This document shows positions 18,501 through 26,084 of a stretch of 64,000 nucleotides of DNA, piece by piece; position 1 is the stretch's first letter, and each line of letters begins with the position of its first letter. The position numbers and the translations under genes were made by a program. This stretch comes from CTSoil-043 sp963821235 (GTDB lineage Bacteria; Chloroflexota; Limnocylindria; Limnocylindrales; CSP1-4), in contig CAWGCS010000001.1 in the NCBI GenBank assembly GCA_963821235.1, forward strand, positions 1,488,001 through 1,552,000, read 5' to 3'. The notes under the pieces were generated by a model. It worked only from the letters and a program-made list of their open reading frames with translations, was not told the DNA's origin and did no database searches.

Positions 18501-19218
18501 CGAGATAGGCCGCCAGGAAGGCGCCCCAGCGGGCCCGGATCCAGCGCAGCTGACCCCCGAGGGAGGTCGGCTCGGCGACGGCTGGCGCCCGCAGCATCGT
18601 CACCAGGTCCTGGCGGTCCGGGCCCAGCGGCGGACGCCCGGCGAAGAAGCGGCCGAGCTCCTCGATGACGGCCCGGTAGGCGGTCGTGGCGGCCAGCCCC
18701 CGGTCGTCGAAGAGCTCGCGGTACGGCCCGAATGCCGGGTTTGTGTTCTCCAGCCAGCAGGCCGCCAGCTCCTCGAGCGCGACCTCGCGGTTCGGCGTCC
18801 CCGCCGTCTCGCCGGCCAGGTAGGCCTCCGGGGATTGCGAGCCGCGGTGGACCGTGAGGGGCGGGAAGTCGGCGGTGAAGCGGCGGAGGACCGTGTCGAC
18901 GGCCTCCGCCCCGAGGACCTCGTCGAGGTGGTCGAGGGCGTCGTCCACGCCCTCGGGATCTTCGTGCTCGCGGTAGACGGCCACGACGGCGTGGAGGATC
19001 TCGTCGATGAGGCCCATGGCGTTGAGGGCGCCGGGGGCCACGACCGGCCCCCGCTCGCCCGCCGCGCGCCGCGCGCCGGTCATGGCCGCAGCCAGGTCCC
19101 GGACCGCCCGCAGATTGGGCAGGATGGCGTTGCCCGACAGGGCGAAGAGCCCCTCGTCCACGCCGTATCGCGCCCGCGCCTCGCGCCGGAGGTGCAGCTC
19201 CCGGACCTGGTGGATCAC
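15589..19218 (-). CDS. Very large GH13 (alpha-amylase family) protein with unassigned flanking domains
   Basis: The protein has 1209 residues, about twice a normal alpha-amylase. Residues 1-300 are a helical domain I do not recognise. The GH13 barrel spans roughly 300-900 with region I DMVPNHMGID (H415), region II IIRFDAAMT (nucleophile D530), region III LLLAEAFW (acid/base E595) and region IV FMNNPDE (D656, where most relatives have an HD pair). Residues about 900-1000 include an Ala/Pro-rich linker, and the last 200 residues form another helical domain. No signal peptide is seen, so an intracellular role in glycogen or oligosaccharide metabolism is likely. The start is GTG 19218 with a weak ribosome site. 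Confidence 0.85.
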   Translation of the reverse strand: MIHQVRELHLRREARARYGVDEGLFALSGNAILPNLRAVRDLAAAMTGARRAAGERGPVVAPGALNAMGLIDEILHAVVAVYREHEDPEGVDDALDHLDEVLGAEAVDTVLRRFTADFPPLTVHRGSQSPEAYLAGETAGTPNREVALEELAACWLENTNPAFGPYRELFDDRGLAATTAYRAVIEELGRFFAGRPPLGPDRQDLVTMLRAPAVAEPTSLGGQLRWIRARWGAFLAAYLGDRFGALLDRLVTGLDVAAEEERALWMRLHPGPGGGGATQAPSYGGLDAEPERFSEDRDWMPRVVLMAKSSYVWLDQLSRRYGRDIRRLDQVPDEELDRLARWGITGLWLIGLWERSRASQRIKQLRGNPDAVASAYSLLDYAIADDLGGEAAWASLRERAWARGIRLASDMVPNHMGIDSRWVMEHPDWFLARPDSPYPAYSFSGADLSDDPRVGIQIEDHYWDSTDAAVVFRREDRWTGDVRYVYHGNDGTSMPWNDTAQLDYLRPEVREAVIQTILAVARRFPIIRFDAAMTLAKKHIARLWYPEPGQGGAIPSRAESAMSREDFDAAIPVEFWREVVDRVAAEVPDTLLLAEAFWLMEGYFVRTLGMHRVYNSAFMNMLRDEKNAEYRLVIKNTLEFDPEILKRYVNFMNNPDERTAVEQFGTGDKYFGIATVMATMPGLPMFGHGQVEGFAEKYGMEFRRAYWDERPNEGLVARHEWQVFPLLHRRRLFAEVRDYRLYDVVDDAGHVNEDVFAYSNRSGGERSLVVYHNRFGSMRGRIHDSVAFAVKDDAGAKHLVRSSLADGLGLGRDPGAVVLFRDTLDGLEYIRETGDLRDRGLRVELDAYAARVLLDWREIGGEAAAEYRALAADLGGAGVPSVESALAERRLRPLHDAVAILVNDALVRDATEAVTAHLAAAARAAAARPPAAGAATPAGPTVAPPVAPPGAPPAVAPPPDLAALAAAWRGRAGDALWAIRAAAGAATPDEAIDGLADRFGARLRVALEVALATPAADAGADAARAFVAAALPPDTATWGALVGWLAADAMAGVLEPDAPARRARGWFDRARLGRVFADAYRWRGLDEGAAWWTVETVRHLLARPGEAALAAPEAERGGRLVRAWFADDEMARWLGVNRHEGVAYVNRESFEAALRWMTVLVSIAGTADDPADPDPARATAAAHALALRLAADADAAGYEVGRLLERATA

Positions 19219-19249
19219 GCCATGCCTCGGGCTCGGCGTGCCGCCCGGG

Positions 19250-20557
19250 TCATGGGGTCACCGGGATGCCGAAGAGGCGGATCTCGCTGATGGCGACCTC
19301 GGTCGTGGGACTGTCCTTGGCGGTCGTCGCGCGGGCGGGGTACACGTCGGCGATAGTGATCCGCAGGCGCGTGGCGTGCACGATCCCGAGCTCCGGCGGG
19401 ATGTCGACGCGCTGGGCTCCCATCACGTCCTGGAGGGTCAGGGGGACCGGGTCACCGCCATCGAAGGAGACCGTCACGTTCTGGGGGCGGTGGTTGCCGA
19501 AGAACAGCGGCTCGCTCTTCTGCCACCCGGTCCAGATCTGGATCCTGGTGATCGCCGCGGGGGCGAAGCGGACCTCCAGCCAGGCGCCGAGGAACTTGCC
19601 GGAGGCGCTCTTCCAGGTCGTGGCTGGGCTGCCATCGAAGACGAGCTTGGGCGCCCGCTCTGCCTTCAGCTGGCTGGACGCCTTCGCCCCCGTGATCTTG
19701 ATGCCGACCGACGGGCCGGGCGGGATCGTGGGGACCACGGTGGGGGCCTCTGTCGGCGACGCGGACGGCGGGGCCTCCGTGGCGGCCGTCGTCGGCTCCG
19801 GGGACGGCTCCGCCGATGGCGAGACGTCGCCCGCGGCGCCGGTGGCCGGGGCGCTCGGGAGAGACGAGGCGCGCGGGCCGCCACCGATGCCGCCGCCCAG
19901 GACGACGAAGGCGCCTCCGCCGATGAGGGCGAGGGCGACGACCGCGGCGCCGATGAGCGGGAGCCGGGAGCGACCTTCCCGTGCGTCTGCCGGCGGGACG
20001 CCGGCCTGGGGCGTCGCGGGCGTCGGGACCGGGGCGGTCGGGAAGTCCCAGGCTGGCCGGGCCGGCGGGGCGGGCGTGGTCGCCGGGGTTGGCGGCTGGG
20101 AGGCGCCGCCAACCGGGGTCGAGGGGACGGCCGCAGCGGCGGGGGCACGGCCGGTGGCCGGTCCGCCGGCGGCTCGGCCGACCGAGGGGAGTCGCTCCCC
20201 GCACGAGATGCAGAAGGTGCGCCCGGCCGGGTTGGCGCGACCGCAGGCTGGACACGTCGGGCCGCCGGGCGCCGCGGGGGGCGCGGCCGCCGCGGCGGCC
20301 GCAGCCGGGACCGTGCCCGTGGCACCTGCCGAGGGCGGCGGAGCCGGAGCCGGGGCGCTCGCCGGCGGGGGCATGGCGGCGGTCCCGGCCAGGGTCTCTG
20401 CGCTCGGGACAGCCGGCTCGGACGAACCTGCCGTTGCCGCCTCGGACGGGCCGGCGGGCTCGGCGGCCTCCTCGATCGCGAACTCCAGGAAGGCCCCGCA
20501 GTTGCCGCAGAAGGCGTCGCCGGCCGCGTTCTCCGTGCCGCATCTCGGGCAGATCAT
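19250..20557 (-). CDS. Zinc-ribbon membrane protein with C-terminal discoidin-like domain (eCIS-flanking paralogue 1)
   Basis: The 435-residue protein starts with a zinc ribbon, MICPRCG followed by FCGNCG. A second ribbon, CPACGRANPAG plus FCISCGERL, lies near residue 105. Long Ala/Pro/Thr linkers surround it, and one transmembrane segment (RLPLIGAAVVALALIGGGAFVVL) is at about residues 200-222. The C-terminal 150 residues form a beta-rich, F5/8-type (NADase-type glycan-binding-like) domain with LVFDGSPATTWKS and VEVRF-like strands. Predicted topology has the ribbons in the cytoplasm and the domain outside. The protein at 39956-42508 has the same layout, and the pair brackets the contractile-injection locus. 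The ATG at 20557 is set by the ribbon and a GAGGG site. Confidence 0.8.
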   Translation of the reverse strand: MICPRCGTENAAGDAFCGNCGAFLEFAIEEAAEPAGPSEAATAGSSEPAVPSAETLAGTAAMPPPASAPAPAPPPSAGATGTVPAAAAAAAAPPAAPGGPTCPACGRANPAGRTFCISCGERLPSVGRAAGGPATGRAPAAAAVPSTPVGGASQPPTPATTPAPPARPAWDFPTAPVPTPATPQAGVPPADAREGRSRLPLIGAAVVALALIGGGAFVVLGGGIGGGPRASSLPSAPATGAAGDVSPSAEPSPEPTTAATEAPPSASPTEAPTVVPTIPPGPSVGIKITGAKASSQLKAERAPKLVFDGSPATTWKSASGKFLGAWLEVRFAPAAITRIQIWTGWQKSEPLFFGNHRPQNVTVSFDGGDPVPLTLQDVMGAQRVDIPPELGIVHATRLRITIADVYPARATTAKDSPTTEVAISEIRLFGIPVTP

Positions 20558-20642
20558 GCCGGTCGCGCCCTCGTCATCGGGTGGCTCGTCGGGCGCAGCG
20601 TAGCCCACCCGGAGGTCACCGGCCACCCGGCCGCCGGTCCGC

Positions 20643-22760
20643 TCACCGGCGCAGGATGATCGGCCGGCCCAGCGCGTCCAGGAAGACCTGGACCAGGCCG
20701 CTGACGGGCGGCTCGCCGGTCCCCACGACGACGCGGAAGGGGGCCGTGGCGGGCTCGGCCGCGCCCGGGCCGCCGGGCGTGGCCCGGACCTGGCGCGCCC
20801 CCGGACGATCCCTCGGCAGGACGAGGAGCTGGGCTACGAAGCCGCCCTTGGCGTCGGTGACGACCGGCTCCAGGGAAGCCGGCGTGATCCCCGTCGACCA
20901 GCTGAGGGTGATCGGCACGCCCGGGCCGAAGCCGGTCCCGGTGACCACGGTCACGATGCCCGGCGGCCCGATGGCGGGGTCGACCGTGATCCGACCCACC
21001 CCGCCCGCCCCCACGAGCACCACCGGCATGGGAGGCGTCGGGGTCGTGGCGGTCGCCCGCAGCTCGGCCGTCCGGGAGCCGGCGCCCAGCGGCAGGAAGA
21101 GGATCTGGACGGTGCAGGCATCGCCCGGGTAGAGCACGACGCCCGTGCAGGTGTCGGCCGATGCCAGGAAGTCCGCGGCGTTGGCCCCGGCCAGGGTGAG
21201 CCCCGTGACGCGCGCCGGGAGGGCGCCCGTGCTCGTCACGGTCACCGTCCGCGACGCCCCCGGTGGCGCGGCCACCGGCACGGACCCGAAGTCGGTCGGG
21301 TTGGCCGTCAGCGTCAGCTCGGCCATCCGCTCGCGGACGAAGACGTCGATCGTCTCGTTGGAGTCGCCGGGGACGAGGTTGGCCGCCGCCGAATGGAAGG
21401 CCACGAAGCGCCCGTTGCTCGAGAGGCTCGGTGCGGCGCTCGACGCGTCCGGCTCGCTGGGCCCGGCCCCGACCGAGACGCGGGCAAGCCGGCTGTTGAC
21501 CAGGTCGAGGGCGAAGACGTCGGTCGGGTTGGCAGCGTCCGTGCCGGGCGGCAGGGGCCCCGTCGTATCGCCGGGCACGAGGGTGTTGGCGCCGGACGAG
21601 AAGGCGACGTAGCGACCGTTGCCCGAGACCGCCGGCTCGCCGCTCGATCCGTTGCCCTCGGTGCCGTCGGGCGCGACGGAGGCGCGGCGCAGGCCGGCGC
21701 CCTCCCGCCAGACGAAGACGTCGGTCGCGCCGTTCCCGTCGCCCGCCACCAGGGCGGCGGAGGACGACTGGAACGCCACCACCCGGCCGTCGTCGGAGAT
21801 CGAGGGATCTGAGCTGTCGTCCGCCGCCTCGCGCCCGTCCGGCGTGGCCGAGAGGAGCGTCGTCGTCCCGGCGGCCACGTCGCGCAGCCAGACCTCCTGG
21901 ACCTTGCCGTCGCTGCCGGGCGACTGGTCGGAGAACGCCACGCGCGTGCCGTCGGCCGAGATCGCGATCGACCCGAAGATCGAGGAGAGGCTCGATCCGA
22001 CCTGGCGCCCGGCCTGGTCGATGCCGACCACCGAGACGCCCCCGGTCTCGCGGTCGAGGAGGTAGTAGCGCGGTGGGATGCGGGCCGAGAAGGTCGCGGC
22101 CCCCACGCCACCGAGGAAGGCGAGGTAGCGGCCGTCCCCGGAGAGGCTCGGGAGGGTGGAGAAGGCCAGCGAGGACGCCTTCGTCCCCGCGAACGGTGCG
22201 AAGAGCCCTCGCCCGGCGCCCCACATCCAGATCCGCGTCGTCTGGCCCGACTCGGAGAAGGCGACGAACTGGCCGTCGGCGGAGATCGCCGGCGGCCCGA
22301 GGATGCCGATCCCGGGGTCGAGCGGGAAGCCGTCGCTGGCCGTCCCGCGCAGCGGAAAGATCTGGGTCGTCGTGCGCTCCTGCCGGTCGTACAGGCGGAT
22401 GGCGTAGGCGCTCGTGCTCTTGACGATCGCGATCGTCCGGTAGGCGACCCAGCGGCCGTTGGCGGAGATCGCCGGGTCGAGGCCCTGGGTGGCGGGGAGC
22501 TGGTCGCCACCCGGCCCGAGCGAGACGCGCTCGTTGGCGCCGGGCATCTCCAGCGAGACGCCGACCGGAGCGCCGGGGACAGCGGGACGCGGGCTGCCGT
22601 CCTGCCGCGCCGCCCCGGGGGGATCCGGCCGCGACGCCGGGGGAGGATCTGCCGACGGCGGCCTCGCCAGGGCGCTGCCGGCGAGCACCGTCGCCAGGAC
22701 TCCCGCGGCGGCGACGGCGAGTGGCCGGGCGCGCCGGCCGCGATGTGCGGCCACCGCCAT
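20643..22760 (-). CDS. Exported TolB-like seven-repeat propeller protein with Ig-type C-terminal domains
   Basis: The protein has 705 residues. A twin-arginine-rich start and hydrophobic stretch (LAVAAAGVLATVLAGSALA) make a signal peptide. Seven PD40-type repeats follow, each with an S-x-(D/N)-G-(R/Q/T)-x-(V/L)-A-(F/Y) core (for example ISADGQFVAFSE and LSGDGRYLAFLG), enough for one complete seven-bladed propeller. After residue about 430 comes an ASH/choice-of-anchor-like domain (DFGSVPVAAPPGASRTVTV) and then an IPT/TIG-like domain (VVTGTGFGPG). It probably acts outside the membrane as a binding protein. It overlaps the preceding membrane-protein gene by one base (TGATG), so the two are coupled. 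Confidence 0.82.
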   Translation of the reverse strand: MAVAAHRGRRARPLAVAAAGVLATVLAGSALARPPSADPPPASRPDPPGAARQDGSPRPAVPGAPVGVSLEMPGANERVSLGPGGDQLPATQGLDPAISANGRWVAYRTIAIVKSTSAYAIRLYDRQERTTTQIFPLRGTASDGFPLDPGIGILGPPAISADGQFVAFSESGQTTRIWMWGAGRGLFAPFAGTKASSLAFSTLPSLSGDGRYLAFLGGVGAATFSARIPPRYYLLDRETGGVSVVGIDQAGRQVGSSLSSIFGSIAISADGTRVAFSDQSPGSDGKVQEVWLRDVAAGTTTLLSATPDGREAADDSSDPSISDDGRVVAFQSSSAALVAGDGNGATDVFVWREGAGLRRASVAPDGTEGNGSSGEPAVSGNGRYVAFSSGANTLVPGDTTGPLPPGTDAANPTDVFALDLVNSRLARVSVGAGPSEPDASSAAPSLSSNGRFVAFHSAAANLVPGDSNETIDVFVRERMAELTLTANPTDFGSVPVAAPPGASRTVTVTSTGALPARVTGLTLAGANAADFLASADTCTGVVLYPGDACTVQILFLPLGAGSRTAELRATATTPTPPMPVVLVGAGGVGRITVDPAIGPPGIVTVVTGTGFGPGVPITLSWSTGITPASLEPVVTDAKGGFVAQLLVLPRDRPGARQVRATPGGPGAAEPATAPFRVVVGTGEPPVSGLVQVFLDALGRPIILRR

Positions 22761-24007
22761 CAGGGCTTCGAGAACCCGGAGAAGTAGACGGACGGGTCGC
22801 AGGGGCTCGTCGAGCAGGTCACGACGAGGCTGAGCGACTGGCCGGGCTGGACGACGATCGGGGTGACGTAGTGGAAGTCGAGGTCGCGGAAGTTCTCCAG
22901 GCGGAGGGTGATCACCACGAAGGCGTCGCGCCGCAGCTGGAGCTTGCCGGCCTTCCCGCTCGGGTTGGCGAACACGAGGTCGGTGAGGTAGTAGGGCTTG
23001 TCGAACGTGGCGCTGTTGGGATTCGAGCCGTCGACCGCCAGCCGCCCGTCCCGCGGCACGCCCTCGCCGACGGGAGGCGGCGTGGGCGTCGGAATGGGAG
23101 TCGGCGTCGCGGTCGCGACCGGGGTGGGCGTCGCGCCCGGCGGAGGGGTCGGGCCCGGGGTCGCCGTGGCGACCGGCGTCGGCGTGGCGCCCCCACCGCC
23201 CCCGCCGCCCTGGGTGGGGAGCGGGGTGATCCCGGCGTCGGCCAGGGCCTGGGTGGCGGCGCTCTTGATGGCAGGCTGGAGCAGGGTGAGCCAGACGACG
23301 AGCAGCGCGATGAGGAGGGCCAGCAGCCCGAGCAGCGCGGGGATGAGCCAGCGCGGGAGGAGGGCCTCCTGGAGCAGCGATCCGTCGAGCATGATCGGCG
23401 GTCCACCCTCGCCCTCCACCGCGACCTTGAAGGGCCGCGTCTTCGACGCGCCCCGCCAGAAGCGCTGCCTCGGCTTGACGCGGACCTTGGCGAAGGCCGC
23501 CGTTCCCGGATCGACGACGAAGCCGGGTGGCTCGACGTCGAAGCCGAGGAGCTGGTCCTGGTCCGCGGCCGTGACCGTCGCGTTGAGGCGGTTGTTCCCG
23601 CGGTTGTCGACAGCCAGCTCGTGGGTCGCGCCGCGACTCCCCCGCGAGGTGCGCGGGACGAGCTCGGCGAACGTGTCCTGGAACGCCCCCACCACGAGGA
23701 CGCCCTCCTCGACCGCCGACCCCGCCCGGTCCTCCTGGGAGCGGGCGCGAACGCCGAACGGCAGCTGGCCGGTGGGGGTCGAGGCCGCGCGCGGCGGCCG
23801 GAAGGAGATGGTGGTCGTCCCCTCGGCACCGGGGAACAGCGACAGGGTCGGCGGCTCAGCGGCCGTCCAGGGCGCTGGATCGCCGAGGATGTCGAACGTG
23901 AACTGGTCGACGACGGTCCCGGTGTTCTTCACGGTCACCGTGCAGGTCGCGACGGCGCCGGGCGAAACCTCGATGGTCTTCTCGGACAGCGTGACGAGGG
24001 CTCCCAT
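22760..24007 (-). CDS. Membrane-anchored protein with NEW3-like Ig domains
   Basis: The protein has 415 residues. Residues 1-105 and about 105-205 form two beta-sandwich units with the feature TVTVKNTGTVVDQFTF typical of NEW3/alpha-galactosidase-associated and CARDB-like domains. One strong transmembrane helix (PALLGLLALLIALLVVWLTLL) lies near residues 222-246. Then come a Pro/Thr linker with GGGGGGG and repeated ATPTP motifs and a C-terminal beta domain. No N-terminal signal is present, so the Ig domains are probably cytoplasmic and the C-terminal domain outside, the same polarity as the zinc-ribbon paralogues. It heads a - strand unit with the propeller gene and is divergent from the LuxR gene across operator-like palindromes. 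Confidence 0.72.
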   Translation of the reverse strand: MGALVTLSEKTIEVSPGAVATCTVTVKNTGTVVDQFTFDILGDPAPWTAAEPPTLSLFPGAEGTTTISFRPPRAASTPTGQLPFGVRARSQEDRAGSAVEEGVLVVGAFQDTFAELVPRTSRGSRGATHELAVDNRGNNRLNATVTAADQDQLLGFDVEPPGFVVDPGTAAFAKVRVKPRQRFWRGASKTRPFKVAVEGEGGPPIMLDGSLLQEALLPRWLIPALLGLLALLIALLVVWLTLLQPAIKSAATQALADAGITPLPTQGGGGGGGATPTPVATATPGPTPPPGATPTPVATATPTPIPTPTPPPVGEGVPRDGRLAVDGSNPNSATFDKPYYLTDLVFANPSGKAGKLQLRRDAFVVITLRLENFRDLDFHYVTPIVVQPGQSLSLVVTCSTSPCDPSVYFSGFSKP

Positions 24008-24015
24008 GGCTCGCG

Positions 24016-24021
24016 AGTGTA
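24016..24021 (-). promoter_or_regulatory. Putative -10 box (TACACT), leaderless
   Basis: TACACT on the - strand is 8 bases before the ATG at 24007. The palindromic operator cluster begins about 70 bases further upstream. Confidence 0.45.
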
Positions 24022-24092
24022 CGGGCCGGGGGGGCCTCCCGCCACTGGGAATCGAGGTCGCGATGGGGTCCGCCCGGGCACGAATCGGAGGG

Positions 24093-24158
24093 CGTCATCG
24101 GGCAGGGCGGCTGCCCGATCGGGCGGCCGTTAGGTGGGCGTTGATTGCCCGTTAAGTC
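24093..24158. promoter_or_regulatory. Cluster of CTGCCCGATCGGGCAG-type palindromes in a divergent spacer
   Basis: The best site, CTGCCCGATCGGGCGG, is centred at 24118.5. A right half-site ATCGGGCAG lies 21 bp to the left, which with the main site makes a perfect ATCGGGCAG-N5-CTGCCCGAT inverted repeat. Weaker relatives GGCCGTTAGG (centre 24130.5) and TGCCCGTTAAG (24152.5) stand 22 bp apart. The cluster lies between the NEW3-like gene and the LuxR-type gene and could control both. Confidence 0.6.
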
Positions 24159-24221
24159 AGGTCCGCGATCCTGCGATCCTCGCGGCCGGCGGGGAGACCG
24201 GCCCGCACGAGGGTCTGTCCG

Positions 24222-24887
24222 ATGTCGCCGACCGCCGCCGCCTACGCCCTCCGCGCCCTGCCGCAGGAGCGCCTACCCGTCGTCATCGCCACCGCCGACC
24301 CGGTCTCGCGGGCGGGCCTCGCGGCGCAACTCCGGGACCAGCCGGGCATGGAGGTGGTGGACGAGATCGAGGCCGGCGGTCCCGGCGTGGTCGTGGTCGT
24401 CGCCGACGAGGTGGACGACGGGACGACGCGGGAGATCCGGTCCATCCGGGGCGCCGGCCAGGAGCGGATCGTCCTCCTGGTGGCGAAGGTCGACGACGCG
24501 GGGCTCCTGGCGGCCGTCGAGGCCGGCGTCAGCGGCGTCGTCCGTCGCAGCCAGGCGACCGCGGGGCATCTTGCCGGCGCGATCGGGGCCGCGGCGGCCG
24601 GGGAGGGGACGCTGCCGCCAGACCTGCTGGGGCGTCTCCTCTCGCAGGTCGGCCGCCTCCAGCGCCAGGTCCTCCACCCGCGCGGGCTCACCTTCGCCGG
24701 CCTCACCGAGCGGGAGGTCGCCGTCCTGCGCCTCCTCGCGGACGGGCTCGACACGTCCGAGGTCGGCCACCGCCTCTACTTCTCCGAGCGCACGGTGAAG
24801 AATGTCATCCACGACGTGACGTCGCGGCTCGACCTCCGCAACCGGACGCATGCGGTGGCCTACGCCATCCGCCAGGGCCTCATCTAG
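24222..24887 (+). CDS. LuxR/NarL-type transcriptional regulator with a degenerate receiver domain
   Basis: The 221-residue protein has a typical C-terminal LuxR helix-turn-helix (about 158-215): GLTEREVAVLRLLADGLDTS, then RLYFSERTVKNVIHDVTSRL and NRTHAVAYAIRQGLI. Residues about 18-135 follow the receiver fold (PVVIATADPVSRAGLAAQL onwards), but the strand that should end in the phosphorylated Asp reads VVVVVADEVDD, and the Lys/Thr switch residues are unclear. It is therefore probably an atypical, phosphorylation-independent regulator. It lies inside the injection-system locus and next to palindromic sites that recur before the sheath and DUF4157 genes, so it is the best candidate to bind them. 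No partner kinase is nearby. Confidence 0.85.
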   Translation: MSPTAAAYALRALPQERLPVVIATADPVSRAGLAAQLRDQPGMEVVDEIEAGGPGVVVVVADEVDDGTTREIRSIRGAGQERIVLLVAKVDDAGLLAAVEAGVSGVVRRSQATAGHLAGAIGAAAAGEGTLPPDLLGRLLSQVGRLQRQVLHPRGLTFAGLTEREVAVLRLLADGLDTSEVGHRLYFSERTVKNVIHDVTSRLDLRNRTHAVAYAIRQGLI

Positions 24888-24919
24888 GTCTCCCGGCGAC
24901 CGCGCCGCGGAGGCGCCGC

Positions 24920-25864
24920 CTAGCCCGCGGGCTCGAGCCCCGCGATGTCGTCCTCCGCTGCGGCGCGCTGGATCGCCAGCGCCTGGACGTCTTCCTCTTC
25001 CTCGGCGGGCTCTCCGCTCGGAGTCGCCGGCCCGGCCGCCTGGGCCGCCGGCGCCGTCTCCGTCGCGGGAGCCTGGCCCGTCGCCTGCGCCGCCGGCGCG
25101 GCCTCCTGGCTGGCCGACTGGGCCGCGGGCGCCGCCTCGGTCGCGGGCACCTCCTCGGTTTCGTCCTCGTCCCGCCGCTGGATGGCGAGCGCCTGGACGT
25201 CGTCCTCCTCCGCCTCCTCGGGCCCGCCCATGCGCTGGACGGCGGCTCCGCCGACCGGCAGGCCTCCGGCGTCGGGCGCGCGGCCGGTCGTGATGACGGC
25301 GTCGGCGGTCGCCTCGGCCGCCCGCTCGAAGCGATCGGTCGGGTCGGAGATGGCGATCCCGCCGCTTGCGGGGGTGCCGTCGACGGGCCCGGACCGCTGC
25401 TGCACGACGTGGGTGAGCTCATGGGCGAGCGTCCGCTCGTGGTCGGGCGACCCGGGCGCGCCGTCGCCGAGGACGATCTCGTTGCCGACCGTGTACGCAT
25501 GGGCGTCGACCGCCTGCGCCGACGTCGCCGCGGACCCACCGGCATGCACCCGGACGTCGGAGAAGTCCGTCCCGAAGGAGGCCTCCATGCGCTGGCGCAC
25601 GGGCGTGTCGAGCGGCTGGCCGCCGCCCCTGCCGATGACCTCGCGGACGGGGGATTCCTGCTCCTGCTCGCCGTCCAGGGCGGCGACGACGCCGGCGTTG
25701 CCGGCCGCGCGCTGCAGGCGCATGACGGCGGCCGGGCCGAGCGCCTCCGTGCGCCCCGCCACGGCGGCCCGGGCGGCGAGGTCCGGCGATGCGGCGTCGG
25801 CCTCCTCGCGGGCGGCCGGGTGGGCCTTGCCCGCCTCGAGGGCCTCGATCTCGAACGAGCGCAT
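24920..25864 (-). CDS. DUF4157 (eCIS-associated HExxH) protein with repeated IQR motifs
   Basis: The protein has 314 residues. The DUF4157 core (about 80-158) has QPLDTPVRQRMEASFGTDFS, VRVHAGGSAA, AYTVGNEIVLG and the zinc-peptidase motif H148-E-L-T-H152 followed by VVQQ. DUF4157 is a hallmark of genes linked to contractile injection systems and is seen at the N-terminus of many proposed cargo toxins. Here no toxin domain follows: the C-terminal half is acidic and Ala/Pro-rich, with two copies of DVQALAIQR inside Glu/Asp runs and further LQR/VQR motifs. It may be a cargo-loading or protease factor. The ATG at 25864 has GGGGAGGA upstream. An operator-like palindrome lies about 100 bases before it. 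Confidence 0.88.
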   Translation of the reverse strand: MRSFEIEALEAGKAHPAAREEADAASPDLAARAAVAGRTEALGPAAVMRLQRAAGNAGVVAALDGEQEQESPVREVIGRGGGQPLDTPVRQRMEASFGTDFSDVRVHAGGSAATSAQAVDAHAYTVGNEIVLGDGAPGSPDHERTLAHELTHVVQQRSGPVDGTPASGGIAISDPTDRFERAAEATADAVITTGRAPDAGGLPVGGAAVQRMGGPEEAEEDDVQALAIQRRDEDETEEVPATEAAPAAQSASQEAAPAAQATGQAPATETAPAAQAAGPATPSGEPAEEEEDVQALAIQRAAAEDDIAGLEPAG

Positions 25865-25961
25865 CCGGGCGTCCTCCCCTGGTCGTGCGGTGCGCCGCCC
25901 GCGCGCCTGGAGCGCGGGACCGCGTGGGCGCAGCATCGCGCGACGCGCGCGACCCGGCAAG

Positions 25962-25976
25962 GTCCGATCGGGCAGA
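25962..25976. promoter_or_regulatory. Single operator-like site GTCCGATCGGGCAG upstream of the DUF4157 gene
   Basis: The site is centred at 25967.5 in the 220-base spacer 25865-26084 between the DUF4157 gene and the end of the AAA ATPase gene. It has the perfect TCGGGCAG half and a three-base-degenerate left half. Nothing else is recognised in this spacer. Confidence 0.5.
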
Positions 25977-26084
25977 CTGAGGATGGGCGCCGGTGCAGCT
26001 GACGGCGCCGCCGCCCGCCTCGGTCCCGTCGCGCTCGGCGGCCGACGCGGGCGGCCGGTCGGGGCCCTGCCGGACGTCGTCCCG

